A stretch of DNA of 64,000 bases. Source: Klebsormidium nitens. Its lineage: Eukaryota; Streptophyta; Klebsormidiophyceae; Klebsormidiales; Klebsormidiaceae. This document shows, piece by piece, positions 11,201-23,800 of the stretch; positions within the stretch are counted from its first letter, which is position 1, and each line of letters begins with the position of its first letter. Location: contig DF237073.1 of assembly GCA_000708835.1 (NCBI GenBank), positions 62,001 to 126,000 of the forward strand, read 5' to 3'. Both the position numbers and the translations under genes were made by a program. The notes below the pieces were generated by a model. It ran no database searches. It was not told the origin of the DNA and saw only the letters and a list, made by a program, of their open reading frames with translations.

Positions 11201-13624
11201 TTGGCAAGTTCTCTTCAGATCCTTTCACCAACGAAGTTGACTCTCAGTCACTTCGCAATCTACCTAGCTTTTCTATCTAGGCTTCGAACGGTCGATGGTC
11301 TCGAAGGAGTCTCCAACTCATCGGGAAAATCAAGACGTTTTGGTGCTGCCTTCCTATGAGATTGTGAGAGATCCTAGATTTCTGATTGCCGGCACTCCTG
11401 AGACCCCCCAAACTCCGATCTAGAACCGGTATTCGTGCTCTCTGGTGCAGCTGGGTGCGGGAGATGTACGCGTTCTCAATAGCGGTGGCCAAGGCGAAGG
11501 TGGACCTGGACCTGCCCAAGAATCCTCGGGGGATCATGGTGCAGGTTAGCCCACCAATCGTCTACAGGACATCGTCAGCTTGTTGCGATGACGGATTGAT
11601 CAGCCACAAGTGCATGTTTACGATCTGGCTCTGGAAGCAGGAAGGGTGGGTAAGCAAGTGTTTGGGTAAGAAGACGGCTCTTTTCAATGGGCTGAAAGCA
11701 GGTAGTGCAAACAACATTAAGGGCATATTTCGAAAGCAATTTGTGACCATCTGATCAACATGAAGGAAGCTCTCGAAGTCAACTTGTGCAGGTTTCTGAT
11801 GATCTTGTCGCTGATGATCGAAGCACTCTCTACATCCTTATTTCCGTTTGTTTTATATCTTTTCTGTTTTTTCCTCTGCTAAGGTCACCACAGACAGGAG
11901 TTGGTCTGAGCTGATCGCAGATGCCTTAATCGCAGGAAACGAGCTCTTGTAAGTCAACAACTGCACGATCTGGTCTGTCCCCCTGTTCTACTCTTGCTGC
12001 GAACCTTGTCTTCTCTTAAACGTTTGCAATCAAGACTTGTAGAAGGTTAAGGAACGATCTTTGACGGCTTTACTTCTCCCTGTGGCAGCCTCCAGAGGAC
12101 GAAGTGTTGGGCGAAGCCAGGATTATACACTACACGTGGGGCAACTTTATCAAGGTTAGTCCCACTTTCTGCAACTTTCCCGAGGCGCCGTGAAAAACTC
12201 GTTATCTCCCGTGCAAATAGTAAATACAAGGTCAAGGCTCTGGGCACCTTCACAGCGAGGCAGCCTTAGCGCTAGCGGAAGCAAGTAGAGCCTGGCAAAG
12301 TGCGGAGCGCTCTCGATCCGCGGTGTTTGTATGCTTAGCGAGGCGATTACTGCGAATGAATAATGGAGCACAGCTTGCGCGTGTGTCGGTTTCAGCTTGG
12401 AGAAACCAGGTATTTTAAAAAACTGAGCTCTTTGATACTGCCAGCATGGCCACTTCGGGGCATCCCCGACGGTTCGAGAAGTGGTAACGCGTTCAGATTG
12501 CCATCGAAATTGCACGTTTCAAGGGTATCAGTATCGCAATGGCGGTAACCGTCATTGCTGCTTAATCAACCAGCTACGGTCAACAGTTGCTTGCAGGATG
12601 ATTCCTTTTTATCAAAGCCGTCGATGTTGCACGGAAGCCACAGCGGTATGCTTTTTGCGCCGAACCCGCGCCCAGTTCGAATGTTTCGATAGTGAAACCC
12701 TAGCGTTTCCGTTGCAGTTTTCCTTCATTCAACGGCTTGGTTTCCGCGTTCATCATGAGATCACCGTCATCAGGCTGGGCTTGACGCTTCTTCAAACTTG
12801 GGTCAGAAGGCCGCTCTCATTCCTACGATAGGCTAGGTTCTACGAACGTTGTGAATTCGGTCTTTGCCGTTCGACGCGGGCTGCTTACATGTGCGCCATC
12901 GCCCCGCAGGACGAGCGAGGGAACGACGTGTGGAGCTGGGACAAGCGGGACTTCGTCGCCCCGGGACTGCCCCCGCGGATCAAGGAGCCCCCGGCAGATC
13001 TGGTAACTAAACCTGCCCAATCTTACCCTGTATCTCCTTTGGTCGACTAAGGATTGATTGTATGCGGATCCGTCCATCTTTCAGAGGTTACGAGACTCAC
13101 CGCTGTCAGTAGATTCGAGTGCGTGTCCGCTATTCCAACTTGCTTCTTGATTCTCCAGCTAGTCTCGTGTTTGCTACCGCCCTGGCTTTCCATCAGGCTT
13201 TCCGGACTTTGCATGCGCTTTTGTGCCGCACTGACAAAATGGCAATCTGCTCTGCAGTATTCCCTCAAAAATGGTCGTCTGACGGGGCTCGTTCGGTTCG
13301 AGGCAGGCTTGCCCTCCAACTTTTGAAGAGCCTTTTAGTGCTCTGCTAATCTCTGCTACTGTGGTTTTTGAAAGGCATCTGTTTTGATCTAGTAGGTGCC
13401 TCGCGGCTGCACTCTTTGCGCCGCCGCAATGCAGCGAGATGTGCCCGTCTAATGGATACACGCTTTGCTGTTTCCAGGCTACGGAAGTGCAGTCCGCCTG
13501 GATTGCTACCATGAACGAGGCCATCGACTCGATCCCCCGGTACTGTCAAGGAGAGCTTGACGCGATGAGCCCTGAAGAACGGGCAGCGGCGGAAGAGGCT
13601 GGGGGAAGGGTCGGGGTTACATGA
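8245..13624 (+). CDS. hydroxyproline O-arabinosyltransferase-like glycosyltransferase, 10 exons
   Basis: Exons 8245-8495, 8733-9048, 9477-9715, 10175-10267, 10684-10767, 11062-11133, 11451-11544, 12089-12154, 12910-13002 and 13478-13624 give 484 residues, phase-checked. It has type II membrane topology: about 52 cytosolic residues, one membrane helix (about 53-69), a low-complexity stem, then the lumenal catalytic region. Family landmarks are present in order: NWQTRIMYHSFKK, FTRVLH, LQWLESGDPKGDWVLMAETDHLFVKPF (with the acidic ETD cluster), GNAPLLMK, WVREMYAFSIA, IIHYTWG and WSWDKRDF. HPAT enzymes add the first arabinose to hydroxyproline of secreted proteins in the Golgi. Peptidyl-serine galactosyltransferases are related, but FTRVLH favours HPAT. 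The exon 2 donor (GTTCGC at 9049) is weak. Confidence 0.87.
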
Positions 13625-14536
13625 GTATGCTCGAGGAGGGGAAGAGGCAACGTGAATGATTGCGTGAAGCGATCAATTGCATGGCATACCCACTCCGGGC
13701 ATGATGCATATATTGACTAAAAACTCGTATCAAACGGTGCCTTTTGGATTGATGCAACCTGCATCCACAAGCATTTGCCCTAGTTTCGGTTGCAGAGCCG
13801 CATGCGGACGTACAGACTGCGCTTGTCATATTTTGGTGCACATTATTGGGTTGGATTGCCGCGCATGAATGCAACTCATTGGTGCGGCCTGTTGCCTTGC
13901 GCATGTAACTAGCTTTAGGATTCGCCGCGGGAGCTTAATCATCGCATAAAGCACGCATACGCCTTTTGAATTCGGGAATCGCCGACATTGATTGCTCGAT
14001 CTTGCATGCAATCATACCCGGTGCTTCTATGCGGCCAGCGAATATATACGTGCACGAGGCAATCACCTATATTGATGCCGCACCGTGACCGGGTCCAAGG
14101 AACAATTGCATGGACGCGAGCAAGCTTTGCACATATGAATAGGATCCTTTTCTCGTCTCGTTGATCGATCCATGTTACGGGCCTGCTCGCGGCATGCCAG
14201 TTTGATCTTTACGCAGGGATGCTGACATTGCTCCGTCGAACTCAGCGAAACTGCATATGTTGGCTATTAGAATTCTGGTCGCTGAGTGGCCGCCTCTCGA
14301 GATGTCATGACCTACTAGGTGCTTGATCAGCATTCTTGGCTGCTAAGTTCTAAATCCGAACGTGCTCATATGTACATGCTCTTTTCGTTGGGCGGCTGGC
14401 AGACTACCGATCTCGACGCCTCGACACCATGCTTGATGAGCGTTCTTGGCCTCCAACATCTACATCCGCACGTGATCATGTACACATGCTCTCTCTTTGG
14501 GCAGCTGGGAGCAAATCGAGCTCGACGCTTCACCAA
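13625..14536. other. convergent intergenic region
   Basis: Between the 3' ends of the HPAT-like gene and the TPR gene. No supported exon. The plus-strand open frame at 14319-14924 is antisense to the last TPR exon and contains a tandem duplication, so I do not call it a gene. Confidence 0.5.
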
Positions 14537-14540
14537 CTAC
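14321..14540. repeat. two-copy tandem duplication, 110-bp period
   Basis: 14321-14430 and 14431-14540 align over their length. Shared blocks are GCTTGATSAGC, TTCTTGGC, CATGCTCT, TGGGCRGCTGG and ATCTCGACGC-like sequence. The second copy abuts the stop codon of the minus-strand TPR gene, so the duplication lies in that gene's 3' flank. Confidence 0.75.
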
Positions 14541-17500
14541 CTCTTGTCAACAATCATATGTACCCTTCCTTCCAAACCAAGTATGAAGGCCCTTCGTAGG
14601 ACACCATCGTCGAGCAGGCGACGGTCCTTCACGGCGCTCGCCACTCGGTCCGCTTCGCTCTCCCGCCATGGAAAGACTTTGAGCACGGCGGCCAGGCATG
14701 CTACAAAAACAACTGCGCTGTTGCTGTCAAGCATAACTTTCGACAATAGCCGGTCACAGAGGCCGATGATTTTGAAAAAGTCTCACAATGTTGATGGAAC
14801 TTTGCAAATAAACCGCGAGGAGGAATCGAGCACAGTGGTACAGAAAGCAAAGAGAGCGACCGCAACACCCGCAACAATCACAGAACCTCGAGTCTTATCT
14901 CTGCGTCAAGACCGGGGTCCCTGAGGGCCGCTTTCGCACTTTCTTGCGCAGTCGAGTCCTCACTTGCCTGGCAGCCTCGCTGACATCAAGTACCGTACAA
15001 GCAGAAGGGCCCACAAAATCTCGACTCTATACTGTTCGAAACAAGTGGATGAGGAATTTTTCATTTTGCCACTAGGTTCAGCAGGCTAGGTACCGCTCTG
15101 AAAGCAGCGCAGGTTTAAGAAGCGAGTCGCAAGTTCCGCACTACATAGATCCAAGCAGGTGACGTGCGGTCAGCAGCGTGGAGACCTACCTTTTGTCAAG
15201 TCCGTAGCTTCGGAGTACGCGCCGGAAGATGCAACTGCGGGAAGCAAGTATGAGCACGTCCGCAGATGACAAGAAAATTTAAGTTGCGTTCGATCTCTAG
15301 GAGTGAAATGTCGGTCCATGCCAAAATCGGGTAGCAGAATAAGCAGTTTCAAAAAGAAAGGCATCCAAGGTGGACAAGATTAGAAACAAAAGTGCCATTG
15401 TAAGCTGATTCACGGGCGCACGCTTTTCAAGGATAAGCTTGACTGCTCAAAGGATCTTATCCATCACAGAAACGCCCCGGGACAATTGGTTTTCGTACAG
15501 GCTTCAAGATGATTCCAGATTGTGTTCGTGAGTCGGCGGTACAGGTTAGATTACTGTAACTGGTACTTCCAATCCATACTTGATTCCTCAAAAACATTGA
15601 GACCGACGAACATCACCTCTCGCAGGCCCAAGACTCTGGCCCAATTTTTGTGATATCCAACGCCGCTACATGTACTCAACAGCCCATCACCATCATAGCA
15701 ACCTACTATTGACAACTTGTTAAAGTAAAGAGAAAAAGGGGAAGGTCTCTGAAGAACCCAATCGCCCACCTGAAGGCCCCTCCAGGATCTTGAGCGCCGC
15801 GTTAAACGAGGACTGCGCGGATACAGAGTCGGGTTTGTGTTTCGATCAGATACCTACGCTTTCCTCGCTAGGCTTTCTTGCTTCCTGACGATTCTCGCTC
15901 GGTTATTTGGACTTCAGTCTAGACGCGATTGACGGAACCTTTCTAAACAAGGGCAGAGAGGCGATGGCGAAGGGCCAACGCCAGAATGCGGCAAAAGGTT
16001 GTGAAGAGGTTTGTCGCTATCGAAAACGCGCTCCCCAGAGCTTGCGACTACGTTTGCCAAACGCAGCTTTTCCTGAAGAAGCTGCCGTTTGTGAGAATCC
16101 GTGAAACTGACCATGTCAGGGCCTTCTGTGCCCAGCCGCGGACGTGATGACCTACCGACAAGCGTCTTTGACACCACCAAATCAGAAGTCCCGGATCCTT
16201 TTATCAAGGGTGTAGACCCGGGGTGAAAGTGCAACGCCCGAAAACTCCATTACAAGCTGGTGGAGGTTTGAACAACCGGGCGATACCAGAGGGTTTAGGG
16301 CTGAACCACGAACCTCAGCCAGTAGCGCCGCACTTTCAGCGTGGTCCGCGAGCTTCGCAAAGACGCGGCCCAACAGGATAAGAACGAGGGCCATGCGCGG
16401 GTGTTTGTCGCCTGGGAGAGGGCCACGTGGCGAGATCAGTTCATCCAACGGTCTAGAGCAGAAGTGCCGTAGAAGCTTCCGTGATTTGGCCCCGTGTCCG
16501 ACCCACGGAAGAAGGGTGTCATTCCCGCATTTGGCCTAACCAGTCTCTGTACGACGATGATGCTGCTTTTCAGGAAAGGGACCGAAGGAGGACGGATGTT
16601 CCATCCATAAAAGAGACTGATGTCAATCAGCAACTGGCCTTACAAACTCTTTATGTGACAATCATGCTGCTTATAACGAAAGGGGACGGAGCAAGAGGAA
16701 CGGTCGACTCACCGGTGATAGCACTCGCTTTCTTGATCTGCGATCCCAACCGTCTCATGGCGACGTCCTCCAGGAAGTTCCTGTCCACGAAGCGATCGGA
16801 GTGTTGCCAAATGGACAGCTGACTTCATCTTTGGCTTTGTAAACTAGGAACCAACTAGACTTTTCCGTGCGCGAATTGCCTTCGTTGCCACGATTTCGGG
16901 CCTTGAACTACGTGGCTGGCCTTGCAGGAGCCTCGCAACATGACCGCTCATGGCCACTCAGTCCACAGCGTAACAATTTCAAAGTGCAAGGCTTCTGGCC
17001 GAACGCGATCGAGAAAGGGACGTGGTCGACTTAGAGACATTCACAAAATTGAAAAGGCATTTTCAATGCTCTGACGTCTTCTATACTCACTCGTTCGCGC
17101 CAGGCGAAAACAGGGAAACCCTCACTTTTCGTCCGTGTCTGATCCTCCTCGTTCAGTCCAGAACGTCTCGTACGTGATTGTCCGGAGCGCCTCTGAGAGC
17201 TCCGCTTCGCGCACCTCGACGAAGGGGCCCGCGGCGCAATGACCGAACGCCTCTGCCAGGACTTGACTCTGGCCCGATTTGACGATTGTGTCGGCTGCAG
17301 GAGAGGCAGAGGACCCAAGAGTCATATCAAGTAAAGAGACTCGAAAAAAAGTCATGCAAAACATTAATAGTAGCAGAAGGAAAACAAACCCAATTAGTCG
17401 GAGATAGTGATGCTTCCCATCAACGCAGTGTACCTTCATTTCTTACATCGACGTCCCGACATGGCTCAATGACATTCGCAGCTAGAGAGTAACGCAAGCA

Positions 17501-20364
17501 GGTTTCCAGCTCGATATTCACGTGAGACACAGTATGCGTAGACGGTACTCCATTGTACATTGGCAAACTCCATTTGCAGATTTCGGCTGAGGAGCTCCAT
17601 TCAATCCGCTCATTCCGGCAGTCCGGGTCACAACGATGCTTCGAGCTTTCAACAAATCGGAACGCCCCAGAGAGGGGAACCTCCACCACTGCAAACTGCC
17701 GAATTACAGTCCCCTTCGACTCAGCACCGCTGCTTGAACCCAGTTCTTGTTGCCTTTTCCCCTCGTTCTAGTTCCTGACACACCGCACTCAGGCTCTTAC
17801 CCGGCGTTTCTTCCCCGGCCGCTGCTGCCAGTGCCGCATCCAGTCCCGTACGCTCAAAGAGTTCCTTTCGAGATGGACATGCTTTGACTGCGCTGTTCAC
17901 CATTTCCTTCGCCTCTTCATCCTGCCGACAGAGACTTCGCAAGTTGGGCTCTTCGCTTAGCACAAAAGCTTGCACGGCATACGAACTCTGGCCCAAAGTG
18001 GATAGGACGTCTCTTGCAGCCGTTAGAGAGCGTGTCAGACAAACAGATGCCGTTTGCCAAAGGTTCTACAGAGGCATTCGGAAAGCTCAACCAGTCCAGC
18101 ATGTGTTGCTACGTGTCTGAGACTGTCGACAGAGTCAACCGGCTCGGAGGCACGGTGCAAAAGTCCTATCGAACATCTTTGAAACTCTGAGCTTCGAGGT
18201 GACGAACTTCGTACGAGAAAGCATTAAGAGCACTCAGTCACACTTATTGCTGCTTCAAAAAGAAGGATAAGTGAGAGAATCGAACTATAGGAAATCAAAC
18301 TTTTGCATCGAACATAGTTTCGAAGTGTTACCTCGTGTCCAAGTTCCGAGAGCAAACGATGAAAACATCTAGCATTGCAAGTCATTTCTCAACACTCGAG
18401 CTTCGATTCTTCAGACCGCAAGTGGCACAGCTGTACAATGAAACTTGCAATCCTTGCCGCGCGTTTCGAACCGTGTGATCGGGTTTGATTTGCACTCGCG
18501 TGTTGTTGCACGGTCCTAATCCATGTAAATGGCATTTTTGAGGGCATCCAGAGGTGGCGAATTCCGCACAGTTAGCTGGTAACCTTCGCAAGCCAAAGAT
18601 GCGAAGGAAAAGGATGTCTTTCGTCACCTTATTTAGCGTCAGCATGATGTAAACTGCTGCGTGTAGAGAAGCATCTGCAGGTTGCGGACAAGACTTGAGA
18701 CAGCATTTAGTGCGGAAACGAAAGAACTTTGGTTGAGCAGCAACACATTGACATCTAAAAAGAAGCCGTGCTGTCCCATAAGCTCGACAGCAGCGGGGAT
18801 TCTAGTTCTTAAGAACCCATTCTTGCCATCTACAATTTCTCATCTCGTTCTCAGAAGCATAAACGTTGATTGGACTGTGTCAGACAGCGGGTCGGAGGGA
18901 ACGCCTCACCTGTTATGTGCCGGAGTCTGTCGTCAGAGTGATTCGTTGCAAGATCTGGGAAGTTTGGCCAAAGGGTGTCCACAGCTGCCCCGTATTCACA
19001 CCTGAGAGGGCAGGCTATTGGGTTATCCTGGCGCCTCTAAGGGCTGTCAGAAGCACCCGTCAGGAAGCAGTTGTACTCTTGTTGCTGAACATTTTTCAGA
19101 TTCAGAAGCAGAATTTCCCGGTGCCTACACAAGATAGAGGAACACTTCCTGTTATCATCAACATCGGGGATCCACTCTCCAAGGTTGTAAATAATTGTTC
19201 TGCATATCAATTGACAAAAATGTGTCCAACAGGAGAAATGCAACTGATTCAATTGCAGTGTCAGAAAAAGGTGCAGTCAACTTCCAGCAATGTGAGGCGA
19301 TGTGAAACTTTTAATTATCATTCAAGCAGAGGTAGGCCCCTCGAAACGGAGAAGGGAAGCCAATGGTGAGTACCTGTCGCACTGAACGGCTGCTTTTGCG
19401 AGTTGGATTCGGCCGAGGGCTTCTTTTTGAGGAAAGCCAGATGCTTGAGACGCGGCCTGCTCTGCAGTCTCCAGGATTCGAAGTGCCTCTACATATGAGC
19501 CTGTCCGCAGAAATTCTCAAGTATCAGAATCAGAGTTTGCTTCAATCTGACAGTTGATTGGGCTCGAGGCATTCAAAGATGGAACTATAGAAGTATCTTT
19601 CATTCTGACAGAACATTAGGCTGGAGGCATCTCAAAACGAAGCTTTAGGGGGAAGGCCGATCATAGTCACAACATTGAGCCCCTTGAACATGATAGGGCA
19701 GCGTTTCAATATTTCACAAACTGGGAGCCACCGGAATCAAGCTCTGAAGCCCTTGCAGATTTTGCAGCTCAACCACAATCGAGTGTAGCCTCTCTTGCAG
19801 GAGCTACCTACCTCTTGATCTGCAAGTGTTGCAGTACTCAATCATCTCGTTCACAATGTTTGAGATGCCAGACTGGCCGTCCACTTCAGCGCCAGCTGCA
19901 GCTGGAGAAGCGTGGATGCTCCGCTGCCCGTTGCATGCATGGCTTTGAGAAAAAGGTGTCAGCTCCTCCCTGCAAAGTCCACCACCAAACTGCGGTCCCA
20001 AAGGTTGGACCCCTGTCACAGCATTGCCTACCAGGCTGGCTGTGGGAACTTTCAATGAGTGTTTGCTGCTGCTGAAAGTGCCAATGAAATTATTCTGGCT
20101 AAGTGAACCGATCGGTGGTCCCACCTTCGACACTGCTGGTGCATCTGCGATCCTACCGCTGTCATTGATACTGCTGGAAGACAACCAATGCATGGCAGCC
20201 GCTTGCAATCGAATTGATGAACCATTCACCAGGTTGTGTCCATTTTGAGGCCCCCCCACGCGATCAGAAAGGAAGTACTGCGCCACCACACAGTGGCGCT
20301 CCAGAAAAGTCTGGGAGAGCAGGTAGCGTTGCACCCTGCTCCAGCACCCGGGGAACAGCTCCAT
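14537..20364 (-). CDS. TPR-like helical repeat protein, about 11 exons
   Basis: Proposed exons: 20364-19812, 19500-19374, 19001-18910, 18829-18695, 18010-17801, 17294-17126, 16822-16713, 16411-16314, 15813-15771, 15234-15190 and 14700-14537, about 581 residues with all phases compatible. The first about 180 residues have Arg, Ser, Leu-rich composition and few acidic residues, so an organelle presequence is possible. The rest is serial amphipathic helices typical of tetratricopeptide-like arrays, for example SYVEALRILETAEQAA and HPRMALVLILLGRVFAKLAD. The latter resembles the HPRxxxxLxxLGxxF block of plant TPR proteins. Such proteins are usually scaffolds; the partner is unknown. Weak points are the exon 4 end (donor GTCTTG), the exon 5 start and the last three small exons. 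A simpler model would end at the TGA at 17122-17124. Confidence 0.55.
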
Positions 20365-20847
20365 TGTTGTGCTTGGCAAGCGCTAGCTGGGGGCTAGCTC
20401 AGGCTGCTTGTCTGCATTTAAAATTATAGATCTGCATTCTGAACTTCTGAGTCAAAATTGTGGAACAAAGTTTTTCAGCAAGTCGAGTATTTCTGCAAAC
20501 AGAATTTCACCATTTGCAACTGTTAACAGGATTTGTTGCAAAAAGTCATCATCCCAACTTTGTAAAGCGTGCTCCTTCGCTGGTACTCTAGTTGGAAGAA
20601 GGTGCCGCTTTCTCAACATGAAAAGTGCGTGTCGGGCTGTTAAAAAAACCTTCCGGTGCGATATTCTCCCTTCGTATTGGCACCCCTCTCTTGTACAGAT
20701 CTGATCAATCACAACGTAATGGCAGGATGCGCTGACTGAGCGCCTCCTCATCCATGCTGCTGCCTGCCAAGTTTTTCAAACGACGAGCAGCAAGTGCAAT
20801 GCCAGCAGTGGGATCTCAGAAGCTTCACGAAAAGACTACAGTTTGTG
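20365..20847. promoter_or_regulatory. short divergent promoter region
   Basis: Only 483 bp separate the start codons of the TPR gene (minus) and the CoA synthase gene (plus), so both promoters and 5' untranslated regions must lie here. An antisense open frame at 20452-20751 has no in-frame splice to either gene and is not called. Confidence 0.45.
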
Positions 20848-23800
20848 ATGTCTCTTGCTGCTGCAGCCAGCTGCAAGACGACAAGTCTACGAGTCGGAGC
20901 AAGCATCTACAATGCCGTCCAAGCAGGGCCACACAGGAGGTCACTTACACCTGGCCTTACCAGACAAAGCTGGCTGTGTCCACTGCTAATCGAACTGCGC
21001 CAATTGAACACCTCCATGCCACAAAATTTCTATCTCCCAACCTCGCAACCCCCTGCTAGTAAAATCCTGGAAGCACATCTGACCAGTGGGACCCCTTCCC
21101 GCTCAAGCTCCCCAGCTGCAGTTCCAATGAGCAACAATGAAGGGGGCAGCCAGACCAGTGCCCCCGAAAAAGAGGTGTCGCTCATGGCCCACCCCAAGGA
21201 GACGCCGCTCACTGCCCCTCAGCTTCCTCAGGAGAATCCGTCCGTCAAGCATTTCCACAGCATTGCTCTGGGGGGCACCTTCGACCGCCTGCACGCTGGC
21301 CACGAGCTGCTGCTGGACGCTGCGCTGCGAGTTCTCAGCCCCGGCGGCCAGCTCATCATTGGAGTTACCACTGAGGAACTCCTGACAAACAAAGTGCTGG
21401 CAGAGGTGAGCAGAAGCTTCTGGCTTCTGGCTGGTGTTGGCGCCTCGGTTTCTGCTGGTTCCGCTTGGCTGCTGGCCTTGCTTGATTCTGTGCTGGTCCT
21501 CAGGAGAACAGCGTCTGATTCAGCCCATCTCCCTTCTATGTGTAGAGTGTGTTCTTCTTCTATTTTTGATCCAGACCATTCTCCTGAGTGACACGAAGAA
21601 TCCCGCCTCGATAGCCTCACAACTGATGCCCGGCTCAGCTCTTGTTTCATTTGCGCCTGTCTCCGATTGACTGACATGTCCCTTTACCCGAGTGTTCTCC
21701 CCGGCAAGTCACTTTCGTCATCCTTCTCCTGACCAATCATCACAGTACCTCATTTTGGGCTCAATTTATTCGTCCCCTGATCAGCCTCTTTTCCCCCCAG
21801 CTCATCGAGCCCTACTCCTTCCGGGTCTCGCAACTCACCGCCTACCTCCACTCCCGCTCCCCAAACCTCAACCTCAAGATCGTCCCCCTCATCGAAGCAG
21901 ACCCCCGACGGCAGCCTGTTGTAGACAATGCGACACTCGAATGCATCGTCGTCAGCAGAGAAACCGAGGCCGCTGCGACGGCAATCAACGAGGTGCGGCG
22001 GCAAAAAGGTCTGAGGGGTTTAGAAGTCGTGGCAGTGAACCTGGTGGCAGAGGGCTCGGCGTATGGGAAGCTCAGCTCGACGGAGATGCGGGAGAGGGAC
22101 CTGGGACGGTTGTTGACGGACAGGTGATTGGCCTTGGTGGTTGGCTGGTCGCCTGAACTTTGCCAAACAAGATTGGCAGTTCGACCCAGCTCATTGCCCT
22201 CGAACTTTTTCCAGACGTTGTCATCTTCTCCTGATGATCTGCGTCCCGATGTTCATAGCAATCAACCTTTTCTAAAAGATGGGAGGCAGTTCTTGGGGCC
22301 TTCTGTGAAAGGCTCGTTGTTCAAACGTCAACATGTTCAGATGCCTTATGGGTCCAATTGTGACAGCTGCAGCTGCAACAATCTCAACAGATGGCTACCT
22401 GTCCTCCAACGTTGCACTTTATCTGACTACTGGTCTCTACGTTCTGTCGTAAGGCACAGTCACCCGGAAGGGCGGGACAGTGGAGACCCTGAATCTTTCG
22501 GCAAATTACCAAATCGACAAATGCGTTCTGCTGCTACTGACCTCTTCGAATGAACCTACGTGGGGCCTTTTACCTGCAGGCCGTACTTCGTCCGTGGCCC
22601 CCGCCTTTCCCACAAGGCCCGGCTGGCGGCCGCCCACCCATACATGATCGGTCTGACAGGTGGCATCGCCAGCGGGAAGTCATCCGTCCGGCAAATGATA
22701 GAGGACATGCGGAAGGGGGGCCTTGTTACGGAAACAATTGACTGTGACGCGCTCGGGCACCTGTCGTACCTGCCGGGGACCCCGTCATACAGCGAAATTG
22801 CTCGGGCGTTTGGGGAAGGGGTTGTAAGAGAAGGTGAGGGCTGAGGAGTCGCGGCTGTCAAGTAGGTCGAAAGGGTTCAACGAATTGCCAGTAACAGCGA
22901 AGACCAATGGCAATCTCTTGTCAAACTCGGTGCAGTTTTTGTTTAGCAGAAACACAAAAATCTCTAGTTACTTAAGCGAAATGAAGGTTGCCAACGGTCA
23001 CTCCATCAATGCACTCCAACTTGTCGTCCGCCAGGCTGCACATACCTGCCCATCGGTCGACCTCGCCTTGGAACATGCTCAGCAGTCTACGTCAGCAAAC
23101 CGCAGCGCCTCAACTTTTCCCTACATACGTGCGCTTCAGATACTCTCAGCAAGACGTAGAGCTCTCTCCGTTGCAAAGCCTCCTCTAAAATCTTCTCTGT
23201 CGCCAATCCCTCACTCGAACCAACCCCACCATGCGGTCAACAACTTTGATTTAGCAGACGGCACGATCTACCGCTCCGCCCTCAGAGCCACTGTTTTTGG
23301 CGAACCCGCCCGAGTAAGACGGCTCACAAAGTCGCCTTTTCCCCCTTCTTTTCGCAGACGGCACGATCAACCGTCCGGCCCTTGGAGCCATCGTCTTCGG
23401 CGACCCCGCCCAGATGACACGGCTCACATCCATCGTGTGGCCCGCGGTGCGGCGACTCGTCGCCGAGAAGCGCGAGGAGATGGCGGAGCGCGGGGTCCAA
23501 CTCTGCGTCGCAGAAGCCGCGCTCATCTTGGAGTCCGGGTTTGAGACGCAGATGGACGAGGTGTGGGTGGTGTTCGTGCCCCGGGGGGTGGCGCGGGAGC
23601 GGCTGATGGCGAGAAACCGGCTGAGCGGGGAGGAGGCGGACAAGCGGCTGGACTCGCAGGTGGGCGCTGGGGGGTCTGCGCAATTGAAAGCCGATTGTCT
23701 TCCTTGTAATGGGTTTGGAAGGCAGGTTTTAGAGATGGTCAGAATCCATGACATTGATTTTGAGCAAACAGCGAAATCAGCGGTTGATGCATCGCTCGAA

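Noticed and set aside
14319-14924. 201-codon plus-strand open frame
   Set aside because: Crosses the tandem duplication and lies antisense to the last TPR exon; no recognisable domain.
17122-17124. TGA as the end of the TPR gene
   Set aside because: The codon sits in an AAA|GTGAGG donor, and two downstream exons (16822-16713, 16411-16314) join in phase and restore TPR-like sequence; kept as the alternative model.
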